A stretch of 8,513 nucleotides of DNA from Candidatus Falkowiibacteriota bacterium (GCA_003647675.1 QMNH01000034.1:1-8513); one strand, 5' to 3'. Shown: positions 1-5,805, counted from the first letter of the stretch. Made by a program: numbers and translations. The notes: a model not told the origin generated them from the sequence alone.

Positions 1-537
1 TCACGACTAGACGGCGCCCCGGAAATGGACTACGCGACCGATATGTTCCTGACAGTTTTCGCGATCGCCGACGAACACCTGAGAGAAGCCTACCCCGCCG
101 ACGGCGACATCCCGGCGGAACACGAAAGCCGGCGGAACATCATCGTCGACCGCCCTGATCGCCGTCTGGATTACGTGTCGCCTGAAACGATCTGGGGGTT
201 CGATGAAACGGGTCTGTTGCTGCGGTGCGAACTAGGCGGGTTCCTTCGCGACGATCGCCAGGCGATGGGCTACGAAGCCCAGGCCGCTTACAAATGGTAC
301 AACCGCGAACGCCAGAAACTGAACTTCACGTTCCGCCAGATACTGGTCGTCGCGGAAGTCGGTTTCCTGGTGACCCAGATCGGCGACGGGGCGACATTGG
401 AAATCATTAACACCCCAGTTACAAAGATCAGGGTCGTGTTCGGCCTGCGCGGGCAGCCGAACGTTCAACAGGCGACGACTGTCGAAACCGATTTCGGAAC
501 GGTGTCGACAGTCCCAGTCAGTGAGGCGACGATATGA
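1..537 (+). CDS. Probable phage tail protein, C-terminal end (5'-truncated by window)
   Basis: The reading frame is open from base 1 with no in-frame stop before the first ATG at 25, and that ATG has no Shine-Dalgarno sequence in front of it, so I read this as the last ~178 residues of a longer gene that starts outside the window. The piece is mostly soluble, with no membrane segment. Its last third (from about VAEVGFLVTQIG through TPVTKIRVVF to TTVETDFGTV) looks like the beta-rich end of large phage tail or tail-tip proteins: a 'start of validity, then paired strands, then TT.ET' pattern. That resemblance is remembered, not searched. The stop codon overlaps the next start by four bases (ATGA), which suggests translational coupling with the repeat-bearing protein downstream and membership of the same late operon. 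The coding call is firm; the tail-protein call is inference from pattern and neighbours. Confidence 0.6.
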   Translation, partial: SRLDGAPEMDYATDMFLTVFAIADEHLREAYPADGDIPAEHESRRNIIVDRPDRRLDYVSPETIWGFDETGLLLRCELGGFLRDDRQAMGYEAQAAYKWYNRERQKLNFTFRQILVVAEVGFLVTQIGDGATLEIINTPVTKIRVVFGLRGQPNVQQATTVETDFGTVSTVPVSEATI

Positions 538-1808
538 GTCGACTAGCGGATCGAGTCGATGCCCTGGAACGCCAGGCCGAACGCCTACGCGAAGACGTCG
601 CCGCGTCTGCCGCGACGCCACGAACGATCGCGGGGGCGACCGACATCATCAAAGTCAAGCTGGCTGAAAGCGTCGGGGCTACGGCGCCCGACATGGCCGC
701 CTGCAACGTGATGGACTGGACCCAGCATAATACAACCGACGTCAACACTGGGACCGTTGACGTCTACGCCTGGACCACTGGGGCTGATTTGTTGATGACC
801 AACGCGATGGCCTACGCGGTCTGGATCCACCACCGGAACCGATGGGAATTCCTATCCGTCGACGGTGGCGAATCGTTCATCGTTCTATGCGAAACGGACG
901 GCGTGATCCCCGCCGCGACAATCGATGGCGCCGGCGTCAACACGCCCGGGGCCGGGATTGTGTACCCGATGGAAGTCGTGTCCGGCGACCTGGTCCGGAT
1001 GCAGGACGGCGGGGGCGACATGGAAATCGGGGTCCTAAACCCGATGCCCCGGAAAGTCGATAAGTTTCTGGGCGACGTGATCCAGGTCAACGTCGACGTG
1101 AACGGCCAGAACTGGATCGTTCCGGACGAATTCGGCCCGTCGATTCTGTTTGACACGTCGTCGTTCGTTCCGATTCCGGCCGCGACGCTGGCCGGCGCCG
1201 GGGCCGCTGAACGCAACACGCCGGGCCAGGGTGCGGCGCATTTATTGAAGATTTTCAGCAATGACGAAGTCGACCGGGCCAAAGATCAAAACGGTGCGGA
1301 CATTATTGTCGTTATCTACAATCATACGATGACGGAAATAGAGGGAACGCGACAACGGCCGGCGATGGCACACGGCGACGCGTTTTTGGAATTCGTGGTT
1401 TCGCCGCCGTCGTCCGCTGTTGTTTTGTTCGACACCTATTCCGGGGTGGTCCCGGGTCGCGTCGCCGACAACGAACCTGGAAAGGCGACCTGTCGCCGGC
1501 TAACATTCGACGGAACAAACACGGCGGTCGACGGGACCGAGACGGTCGAGGTTTTCAACGTCGGGGCGTTCGCGATTCCGTCGGATGCAATCCCACGGGT
1601 CGCGGTCGTCGACAGCGACGGGGACGCCTGGGCGGTCGTGACCTGGTCCCCGCGTGACGCCTGCGACGAACTGGCGAATAAGACGCCCGCCGATGTCGAC
1701 GTGATCCCGGACGCGACAGACGTAACGTACATCCTGGGCGTCGACGGGTCGGGCTGTTGGGTGCGGGTCCCGATCAGTTCCTGCCCCGTGCAAGTCGCCC
1801 ACCAATAA
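534..1808 (+). CDS. Phage virion/tail-appendage-like protein with N-terminal coiled coil and three internal repeats
   Basis: The protein has 424 residues. The ATG sits in an ATGA overlap with the upstream stop and is preceded by GAGG (523-526) at a 7-base spacing, so this start is well supported. Residues 2-22 (SRLADRVDALERQAERLREDV) form a heptad-like helix, as in trimeric fibre or attachment proteins. The rest is Gly/Ala/Val/Asp-rich and probably beta. Three diverged repeats are visible: about 116-171, 204-265 and 297-345. Each begins with a [IV]L[CF][ED]T-type strand; the first two share PAAT..GAG and NTPG, and all end in a V-x-V-x-N-like strand. Residues 93-107 contain AYAVWIHHRNRWEFL, and a related Trp-bearing segment recurs near 355-371. 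There is no signal peptide and no catalytic motif. Position between a tail-type protein and a Cys-rich protein suggests a minor virion or tail-appendage component. I do not recognise a named family. Confidence 0.75.
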   Translation: MSRLADRVDALERQAERLREDVAASAATPRTIAGATDIIKVKLAESVGATAPDMAACNVMDWTQHNTTDVNTGTVDVYAWTTGADLLMTNAMAYAVWIHHRNRWEFLSVDGGESFIVLCETDGVIPAATIDGAGVNTPGAGIVYPMEVVSGDLVRMQDGGGDMEIGVLNPMPRKVDKFLGDVIQVNVDVNGQNWIVPDEFGPSILFDTSSFVPIPAATLAGAGAAERNTPGQGAAHLLKIFSNDEVDRAKDQNGADIIVVIYNHTMTEIEGTRQRPAMAHGDAFLEFVVSPPSSAVVLFDTYSGVVPGRVADNEPGKATCRRLTFDGTNTAVDGTETVEVFNVGAFAIPSDAIPRVAVVDSDGDAWAVVTWSPRDACDELANKTPADVDVIPDATDVTYILGVDGSGCWVRVPISSCPVQVAHQ

Positions 1809-1816
1809 AACCAGAA

Positions 1817-1821
1817 AAGGG
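1817..1821 (+). promoter_or_regulatory. Ribosome binding site deciding the start of the Cys-rich gene
   Basis: AAGGG lies 6 bases before the ATG at 1828 but only 3 bases before the alternative GTG at 1825. The ATG is therefore the better start. Confidence 0.6.
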
Positions 1822-1827
1822 CACGTG

Positions 1828-2496
1828 ATGCCAGGACCAGGCCCAGCCGGTTTTCATATCATCACCGCGCTAGAATCCGGGAAACCCGCCGGGCTCGCGA
1901 TGCGTCAGGATCCCGCCGACGATACGAAATTACTGGGCGTCGAACTTTGTCCGGATTGTATCTGGGATTGCCAGCCGGTGATTCAACCGTCCTGCGGGTC
2001 GGGAACTTGCAACGGACTGAATCGTCCGTCGTTCATCACGTTGGTAGTCACCGGGGCATGGTCCAGGACCGACGACTGTCGGGGCTGTACCGGCGGGACC
2101 GTTACGACCTGCGGGGAACAATTCGCCCCGCCGGGTGGAAGTTATTGTCAATGCGACTGCGTCCCGCCAGGAACGTACGTCCTTCCCTACGCGGGGGCTG
2201 GCGGATTTCCTGGATTCGACTGCATCTATGCGTTCGACATCGACTACCCGACCTACCCGAATCCCTGCAATAACGAAACGCCGCTGCAATTTCGCGTTTA
2301 TCTCAGTGGCGATATGAACCGGATTCGGGTTACGATCGGGGCGGGTTCGCCAGCGCAAGATCGAACAACATGGATCACAACGCTGCCTGAAAAAGACTGT
2401 TTGGATTTTGACATTTCGTTCGTCAGTTCTGACCAAGATGGTTTTGGGACTACAGCGCAGTCGTGCAACACGGGAACGGTTCGGATATATACGTGA
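1828..2496 (+). CDS. Cysteine-rich phage protein, probable virion-associated beta protein
   Basis: The protein has 222 residues from the ATG at 1828; a GTG one codon earlier is possible but badly spaced from the ribosome binding site. It holds 15 cysteines, clustered in the first 120 residues (CPDCIWDC, CGSGTC, DDCRGC, YCQCDC), followed by three spread cysteines and a last one in CNTGTVRIY at the C terminus. Aromatic, Pro and Gly content is high (for example YPTYPNPC), and alternating hydrophobic segments such as FITLVV and IRVTIG suggest a beta sandwich held by disulfides or metal. There is no clear signal peptide or membrane segment. It follows the repeat-bearing tail-type protein by 19 bases, and its stop overlaps the next, also Cys-rich, gene (GTGA). 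I do not recognise a named family. A structural or appendage role is inferred only from the neighbours. Confidence 0.7.
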   Translation: MPGPGPAGFHIITALESGKPAGLAMRQDPADDTKLLGVELCPDCIWDCQPVIQPSCGSGTCNGLNRPSFITLVVTGAWSRTDDCRGCTGGTVTTCGEQFAPPGGSYCQCDCVPPGTYVLPYAGAGGFPGFDCIYAFDIDYPTYPNPCNNETPLQFRVYLSGDMNRIRVTIGAGSPAQDRTTWITTLPEKDCLDFDISFVSSDQDGFGTTAQSCNTGTVRIYT

Positions 2497-2936
2497 ATAA
2501 AATCGTGGCCCATTGCGCATTCGAGCAACACGCCGCTGGCGTTTATTCTTGCGTTCACTGTCGCGGGGCGGTCAAACTACGGAAACCATACCCGGAACCC
2601 CAGACGGTTTTCGCGGTCTGTTCGCGGGGACAGCCGCCGATCGAACCGGGGCGGATCGAACAGGCCCTGACCGCGACGGAGTCCCTGACCCGTCACGTCC
2701 TGGCGGGCGGAGGGAACCGCGATCGAACGCTATCGCTGAACATCGTCCAGGTGTGCGGGAAATGCCCGAAGCTGTCAGGCGATCGCTGTTCGGCCTGCGG
2801 ATGTACGCTACCGTTGAAAACGAAATGGGTCGGCGAAGCCTGTCCGCTTGGCTACTGGGATGAACTGTTGCTGGCGACAGGTTCGCCGCTGGAAATCGCC
2901 GGGGTCGAACGTGAACGAAAGAAACGCGAGGGTTGA
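2493..2936 (+). CDS. Small zinc-ribbon protein with two Cys clusters
   Basis: I choose the GTG at 2493, which overlaps the upstream stop (GTGA), giving 147 residues. An earlier GTG at 2463 would lie well inside the previous gene and add only a poor N terminus. Two probable zinc sites are visible. The N-terminal one uses C8, C20, C23 and C43 (AHCAFEQHAAGVYSCVHC, then AVC). The C-terminal one, residues 88-122, has C88-x2-C91, C99-x2-C102-x-C104 and C117 in the order VCGKC, DRCSACGC, KTKW, ACPLGYW. The second block, C-x2-C...C-x2-C-G-C...K.K......CPLG.W, matches a short module I remember from small phage and bacterial proteins of unknown function. The tail end is highly charged (VERERKKREG). Start choice rests on overlap because the upstream GGA (2483-2485) is a weak ribosome binding site. 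The role is unknown; a structural zinc protein of the virion or its assembly is a guess. Confidence 0.7.
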   Translation: MNKIVAHCAFEQHAAGVYSCVHCRGAVKLRKPYPEPQTVFAVCSRGQPPIEPGRIEQALTATESLTRHVLAGGGNRDRTLSLNIVQVCGKCPKLSGDRCSACGCTLPLKTKWVGEACPLGYWDELLLATGSPLEIAGVERERKKREG

Positions 2937-2939
2937 ACA

Positions 2940-3482
2940 ATGGTCGACATGATCCAAACGAAACAGCAACTGATCGACGCCTACGCGGACAACGCCGCCC
3001 GGGCGATTACCGCCCAGGTTCATCGGAACGCGGTCGTGTCCTATCTGTCCTGTACGGGGCAACTGACGGGGGCCGACGGTCCGCTGGCCCTGTCAGTCGC
3101 CGCCGCCCCGGTTACGTTCAGCGCTGCCGGGGCCGCGTCCGGCGGGGTCACGTCGGACGTTCTGTTCGATTATCTGGACATCGCGCCGGGCGGGGATGGA
3201 ATCTACCTGTTCGGTTTCGATCTGGCGTTTGAAACTAGCGTCGCGAACAACTCCCTGGTTTACGTTGGGCTCTATCTGAATGGTACGATGTTGATCGAAC
3301 AGCCTCGCGTTATGACGAACCAGAACAACGACATTTCGATTGGAGGAACGTTCCTGACGGGGCAACTGGTCGCGACCGATCGCGTTCAACTGGGGATCCG
3401 CTGCGCGAACGCGGGAACGATCGCCTGGGGATCCGGGTTAATGTTCCTGGCCCGCCAGGCGTCGACACCGGTGACAGCATGA
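2940..3482 (+). CDS. Probable phage fibre or receptor-binding protein with C1q/TNF-like jelly-roll domain
   Basis: The protein has 180 residues. The ATG at 2940 is preceded by GAGGG (2928-2932) at 7 bases, and the upstream stop is 3 bases away. Residues 5-35 (helical, with ITAQVHRNAVVSYL) match a short N-terminal segment often seen in phage head or tail fibre proteins, of the ITAQDLRD type. Residues 40-80 are a Gly/Ala/Ser-rich stretch. Residues 85-172 show the repeat-strand order of a C1q/TNF jelly roll: GIYLFGFDLAF, LVYVGLYLNG, DISIGGTFLTGQL, DRVQLGIRC and a last strand GSGLMFLARQ. That fold is common at the tips of phage fibres, where it forms trimers that bind the host surface. Fold and role are inferred from motif pattern. 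The stop overlaps the next gene's start (ATGA), so the small membrane protein downstream is probably coupled to it. Confidence 0.7.
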   Translation: MVDMIQTKQQLIDAYADNAARAITAQVHRNAVVSYLSCTGQLTGADGPLALSVAAAPVTFSAAGAASGGVTSDVLFDYLDIAPGGDGIYLFGFDLAFETSVANNSLVYVGLYLNGTMLIEQPRVMTNQNNDISIGGTFLTGQLVATDRVQLGIRCANAGTIAWGSGLMFLARQASTPVTA

Positions 3483-3739
3483 GCGACACTCCGATAAACA
3501 AAATGTCGATCCTGGCCCCTGCCCTAGCCGCTGTCCTGGCGGGTGCTGTCGGATGGGTAATCGGGATCAATGCTAGGGTGTCCGCAAACGAAGTGACGAT
3601 TGTCAACTGGCAAACACGCGCGGAAGTCCAGCGAATTCGATTTGAAAAGGACATTGACGTTCTGCGAACGCGGATTGCCACCATGGAACAGTCGGTTTCG
3701 CGGGTCGATGAACGGACAATTATCATTCACCCAGAATAA
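3479..3739 (+). CDS. Small one-TM, coiled-coil protein (holin-like position)
   Basis: The protein has 86 residues, starting at an ATG in an ATGA overlap with the fibre-type gene. Residues 9-30 (MSILAPALAAVLAGAVGWVIGI) form one hydrophobic membrane segment. Residues 40-80 are a charged helix with heptad spacing (TRAEVQRIRFEKDIDVLRTR and on to ATMEQSVSRVDERT), and the end is IIIHPE. Membrane segment plus soluble coiled coil just after a fibre gene is the usual layout of small phage holin, holin-associated or XhlA-like lysis proteins, and also of some tail-membrane proteins. No endolysin is next to it, which weakens the lysis reading. The last codons lie inside the inverted-repeat cluster that begins at 3714, so the end of this gene doubles as regulatory sequence. 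Coding call is firm; function is open. Confidence 0.65.
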   Translation: MSDTPINKMSILAPALAAVLAGAVGWVIGINARVSANEVTIVNWQTRAEVQRIRFEKDIDVLRTRIATMEQSVSRVDERTIIIHPE

Positions 3740-3782
3740 TTTGTCCGACATACTGGACAAGCTGTTTCTTGGGTGGTAACGT
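3713..3782 (+). promoter_or_regulatory. Weak candidate promoter region between virion and DNA-metabolism genes
   Basis: Two sigma70-like arrangements can be read here. One is CGGACA (3713-3718), 16 bases, AATAAT (3735-3740), matching consensus at 4 and 5 of 6 positions. The other is TGGACA (3754-3759), 17 bases, TAACGT (3777-3782), matching at 5 and 3 of 6. Both -35-like hexamers overlap GGACAA half-sites, which would let a repressor block them. The host sigma factor is unknown, so this is only a suggestion; it is placed where a new transcript for the ATPase gene would be expected to begin. Confidence 0.25.
3714..3760. repeat. Three GGACAA half-sites forming two mutually exclusive inverted repeats
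   Basis: GGACAA occurs at 3714-3719, its reverse complement TTGTCC at 3741-3746, and GGACAA again at 3755-3760. The first pair extends to a 10-base-pair stem: GGACAATTAT (3714-3723) against ATAATTTGTCC (3736-3746), with one bulged T. The second pair is TTGTCC and GGACAA around the 8-base loop GACATACT. The middle arm is shared, so only one hairpin can form at a time in RNA. In DNA the three sites could be a repressor operator array. They cover the end of the small membrane-protein gene and the start of the intergenic gap, in front of the ATPase gene. The bases are seen directly; the regulatory role is inference. Confidence 0.5.
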
Positions 3783-3806
3783 TTCCGGTCCCTACGGGGC
3801 GAAACG
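3780..3806 (+). promoter_or_regulatory. Leader hairpin upstream of the ATPase gene
   Basis: CGTTTC (3780-3785) pairs perfectly with GAAACG (3801-3806). Inside it TCCC (3789-3792) can pair with GGGG (3796-3799), one G-U pair, around the loop TAC, leaving a small asymmetric internal loop. There is no U tract after it, so it does not look like an intrinsic terminator. It ends 10 bases before the ribosome binding site of the ATPase gene and could tune its translation or protect the transcript's 5' end. Role is inference. Confidence 0.3.
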
Positions 3807-3812
3807 AAACCA
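3801..3812 (+). repeat. Leader direct repeat GAAACGAAACCA, copy 1
   Basis: This exact 12-base word lies in the leader of the ATPase gene, starting 29 bases before its ATG. The same word occurs at 5192-5203, directly at the start of the SSB-like gene. Its first six bases are also the 3' arm of the leader hairpin at 3780-3806. Confidence 0.45.
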
Positions 3813-3815
3813 CGC

Positions 3816-3822
3816 GAGAGGA
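3816..3822 (+). promoter_or_regulatory. Ribosome binding site deciding the ATPase start
   Basis: GAGAGGA ends 7 bases before the ATG at 3830. This favours that ATG over an in-frame GTG at 3773, which has no comparable site and would put 19 unlikely residues, encoded by the hairpin region, in front of the conserved P-loop protein. Confidence 0.75.
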
Positions 3823-3829
3823 AATAGCT

Positions 3830-5161
3830 ATGTCTCCGAAATTCGATCCCGTGCCGCTCTGGCCGAACGATGTCGAAATTCGTGTCCTGGGTCTAGCCGG
3901 CGAATTCGCTACAGGCAAAACGCTGTTCGCCACAATGATGCGTCCGAAACGGACGATCGTCTACGACACGGAAACATCCGCAAACGCATACAAAGCCCAG
4001 GGGTTCACGCACGTCGACCTATGCGCCGAAGGGGTCAAGGAATACCCGACAGGATTCACGGCGAAAAATATCTGGCTTATGTTCCTGCGGATGATCGAAG
4101 AATTGAAACCAGGCCAGTTCGACGTGATCGTGATCGACACTGTCGAAATGCTGGAAAAGGGATTGCAGGAATACGTCGAACAGAACCCGACCCAGTACGG
4201 ACACACATCGCAGACGTTCCGGAAGATGTCCGGGATTTTCTGGGGGATCGTGAAAGACGAATGGAAACGGGTCCTGTCGATCGTGTCCGCGAAATGCCAG
4301 ACGTTGGTGTTCACGGTTCACCTACGCGACGAATTCGTGAACAACGTTCGCACGGGGAAAAAGGTTCCAAAAGGGAAGGTCACGCTGCCGGAACTGGCGA
4401 CGGTGTACCTGGAACTTGAACGACATGAAATGGTTTCCGCCGCTGGCGTATCGTCGGTCCCGTCCGCGCGGGTTCTTAAATCCCGCCTAGCGGTTTTCCC
4501 CGAGGGTCTGCCGGTCGAAGTTCTTCCGCCACGCATGCCGGTGGCAACCTACGCCGCGATCTGTCACTACATCGAAAACCCTCCGAACTTCGCGAAGCTA
4601 AAAAAGGCAGAACGCGAAGTCGAACGACCTGGCCTGTCCGCTGACGAACGTCTGGCGATCGAAGCCGGGATCGCGTCGGACCAGGCGTCTACTGCCGATG
4701 CAGCCGCCGCGAGGGCGGCGCTGCCCCAGGCAACCGCGTCGCCCTCGCCGACCGCCGCCGCGAAACCGGACGCCATCCCGCCGACGGTCGCGCCCGCCGG
4801 CGCCGGGGATCCGGATACTGAACCGGCGGCGAAGAAACGGAAGCCCAGGCCAATCCGAAAAACAAAGGGACCGAAACCGAAACCGGAACCAGCGGGGCCA
4901 GCGACCGCTGCGCCGGCGGGTGCCGCTGCGGACAATGGCGACGACGCCCTGGAATCGTACGGGCCCGGGTTCTGTTCAAAGGAACAGGCCGATCAACTCG
5001 ACGACCTACGGGTCGTTTGCGGGATGGGTGAACGGGCCTGGCGTTCCGCGCTGTCGAAGCGCAAGGCGAACACGGTCGAAGAACTGACGACCGAACAGGC
5101 GGACGAACTAATCGCGAAGTTCGACGAGAAGATCGAACGCCAGGGGATCCAGGGCGAGTAA
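3830..5161 (+). CDS. Sak4/AAA_24-like phage P-loop ATPase, recombination
   Basis: The protein has 443 residues. The N-terminal RecA-like ATPase domain (about 15-250) shows Walker A GEFATGKT at 24-31, the strand IVYDTETSA with an acidic pair at 43-51, Walker B FDVIVIDTVE at 97-106, and a sensor-like strand TLVFTVHLRDEF at 158-169. This layout is that of the phage nucleotide-binding proteins known as AAA_24 or Sak4, single-domain RecA-like proteins that promote strand annealing together with a phage SSB. The next gene is indeed an SSB-like protein. Residues 285-372 are a low-complexity Ala/Pro/Thr linker with a basic run at 335-353 (KKRKPRPIRKTKGPKPKPE) that could touch DNA. Residues 378-437 are a helical module (SKEQADQLDDL, then WRSALSKRKANTVEELT, then EQADELIAKFDEKI) of the kind often appended to phage recombination proteins. 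The ATPase family is clear; the exact reaction is inferred from the family and neighbour. Confidence 0.85.
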   Translation: MSPKFDPVPLWPNDVEIRVLGLAGEFATGKTLFATMMRPKRTIVYDTETSANAYKAQGFTHVDLCAEGVKEYPTGFTAKNIWLMFLRMIEELKPGQFDVIVIDTVEMLEKGLQEYVEQNPTQYGHTSQTFRKMSGIFWGIVKDEWKRVLSIVSAKCQTLVFTVHLRDEFVNNVRTGKKVPKGKVTLPELATVYLELERHEMVSAAGVSSVPSARVLKSRLAVFPEGLPVEVLPPRMPVATYAAICHYIENPPNFAKLKKAEREVERPGLSADERLAIEAGIASDQASTADAAAARAALPQATASPSPTAAAKPDAIPPTVAPAGAGDPDTEPAAKKRKPRPIRKTKGPKPKPEPAGPATAAPAGAAADNGDDALESYGPGFCSKEQADQLDDLRVVCGMGERAWRSALSKRKANTVEELTTEQADELIAKFDEKIERQGIQGE

Positions 5162-5191
5162 TCAAACCGCGGCAATTTTTTAACTTCAAAG

Positions 5192-5203
5192 GAAACGAAA
5201 CCA
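5192..5203 (+). repeat. Leader direct repeat GAAACGAAACCA, copy 2
   Basis: This is identical to 3801-3812. Here its final A is the first base of the ATG of the SSB-like gene, and the AAAGGA ribosome binding site (5188-5193) overlaps its beginning. The 41-base gap before the gene also holds the AT-rich stretch AATTTTTTAA (5174-5183). Confidence 0.45.
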
Positions 5204-5700
5204 TGCGACGAGATTTCAGAGACTCACAGAAAAAGTCCGGCGGGTTTGTAAGCAACGGCCCGGAGCCTGGCAAGTATCACTGTCGGATCGCGGCGGTCGA
5301 CCCGAATGAAAGATGGGTTCAAGTCGGGGTCCTGTTTTCGGATGACGAAAACCAGATCAGTAAGGACTGGCGCCAGTACATCTACGCCAGCGACAACGCG
5401 CCCGACTGGGCGGTCGCGAATACGGACGAACTTCGCGATTGTCTCGCGGTGGTCCTGGGTCTAATGACGGTCGACCAATTCGAGACGGGCGATCAGTTCA
5501 ATATCAACTGGCTGGATTCAGTGAATCGTCAGTTCTGTTGCGAAACGAAAAGTCGCAAAGATGCCGACAAGAAAATCCAGACCGAAATCAAAGGGAACCA
5601 CGTCTGGTCGATCGACGATCCACTGGCGAAAGATATTCCGAAGCTGGCCGACGCTGCTGTCGCGGTCCCGACTGAAGCGGACGAATTCAAGGATTTCTAA
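5203..5700 (+). CDS. Probable phage single-stranded-DNA-binding protein (DUF669-like)
   Basis: The protein has 165 residues. The ATG at 5203 is preceded by AAAGGA at a 9-base spacing. The core begins after a short basic N terminus (MRRDFRDSQKKSGG) with the pattern PEPGKYHCRIAAVDP, followed by strands WVQVGVLFS and a helix at about 75-90 (ELRDCLAVVLGL). A third strand block, FNINWLDSVNRQFCCETKS, runs into a lysine-rich strand KDADKKIQTEIKGNHVWSID. Pattern 'G.Y...I......' then 'V...F.V' is that of the DUF669-type OB-fold proteins that serve as SSB in many phages. The protein ends in acidic TEADEFKDF, resembling the acidic, Phe-ended tail with which bacterial SSBs recruit partners. It lies between a Sak4-like ATPase and a RecD2-like helicase, exactly the expected partners. 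I see these features directly; the family assignment is good but not searched. Confidence 0.7.
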   Translation: MRRDFRDSQKKSGGFVSNGPEPGKYHCRIAAVDPNERWVQVGVLFSDDENQISKDWRQYIYASDNAPDWAVANTDELRDCLAVVLGLMTVDQFETGDQFNINWLDSVNRQFCCETKSRKDADKKIQTEIKGNHVWSIDDPLAKDIPKLADAAVAVPTEADEFKDF

Positions 5701-5727
5701 ACACGCCCCGGGAAGGGTTGCCAGGAA

Positions 5728-5773
5728 CGCAAACAGGCCCCCGGGGATATGGAACCCGGGGACCTGTTTTGCG
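5728..5773 (+). terminator. GC-rich hairpin with short U tract: intrinsic terminator or attenuator
   Basis: AAACAGG (5731-5737) pairs with CCTGTTT (5763-5769), and CCCCGGG (5739-5745) pairs with CCCGGGG (5755-5761). The two blocks are separated by one C-A mismatch (5738/5762). The loop is GATATGGAA (5746-5754). TTTT (5767-5770) follows the strong inner stem, and CGC (5728-5730) with GCG (5771-5773) can extend the base around one bulged T. The hairpin sits between the SSB-like gene and the helicase gene, 28 bases after the former's stop. An upstream copy of CCCCGGG (5706-5712) could pair with the same right arm as an alternative fold, which would fit attenuation. The U tract is short, so partial read-through is likely. 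Confidence 0.55.
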
Positions 5774-5787
5774 AGCCATTCTTGAAC

Positions 5788-5795
5788 GGAAGGAA
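5788..5795 (+). promoter_or_regulatory. Ribosome binding site deciding the helicase start
   Basis: GGAAGGAA precedes the ATG at 5806 by 10 bases (11 from its AGGA core). The in-frame ATG at 5749 lies in the loop of the terminator-like hairpin and has no ribosome binding site, so 5806 is chosen. Confidence 0.75.
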
Positions 5796-5805
5796 CGCAA
5801 GCAGC

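Noticed and set aside
3769..4419. A 216-codon + strand frame overlapping the ATPase start.
   Set aside because: It is in another frame of the P-loop gene and is Arg/Gly-rich without motifs, while the ATPase frame carries Walker A and B motifs and a proper ribosome binding site.
5162..5202. T6 run after CCGCGG as a possible intrinsic terminator after the ATPase gene.
   Set aside because: The only stem available is the very short CCGCGG palindrome, too weak to support a terminator call; the stretch may simply be AT-rich leader.
5749..5805. Helicase start at the upstream ATG 5749.
   Set aside because: The ATG lies in the loop of a strong hairpin with no ribosome binding site, the extra 19 residues do not look conserved, and 5806 has GGAAGGAA in front.
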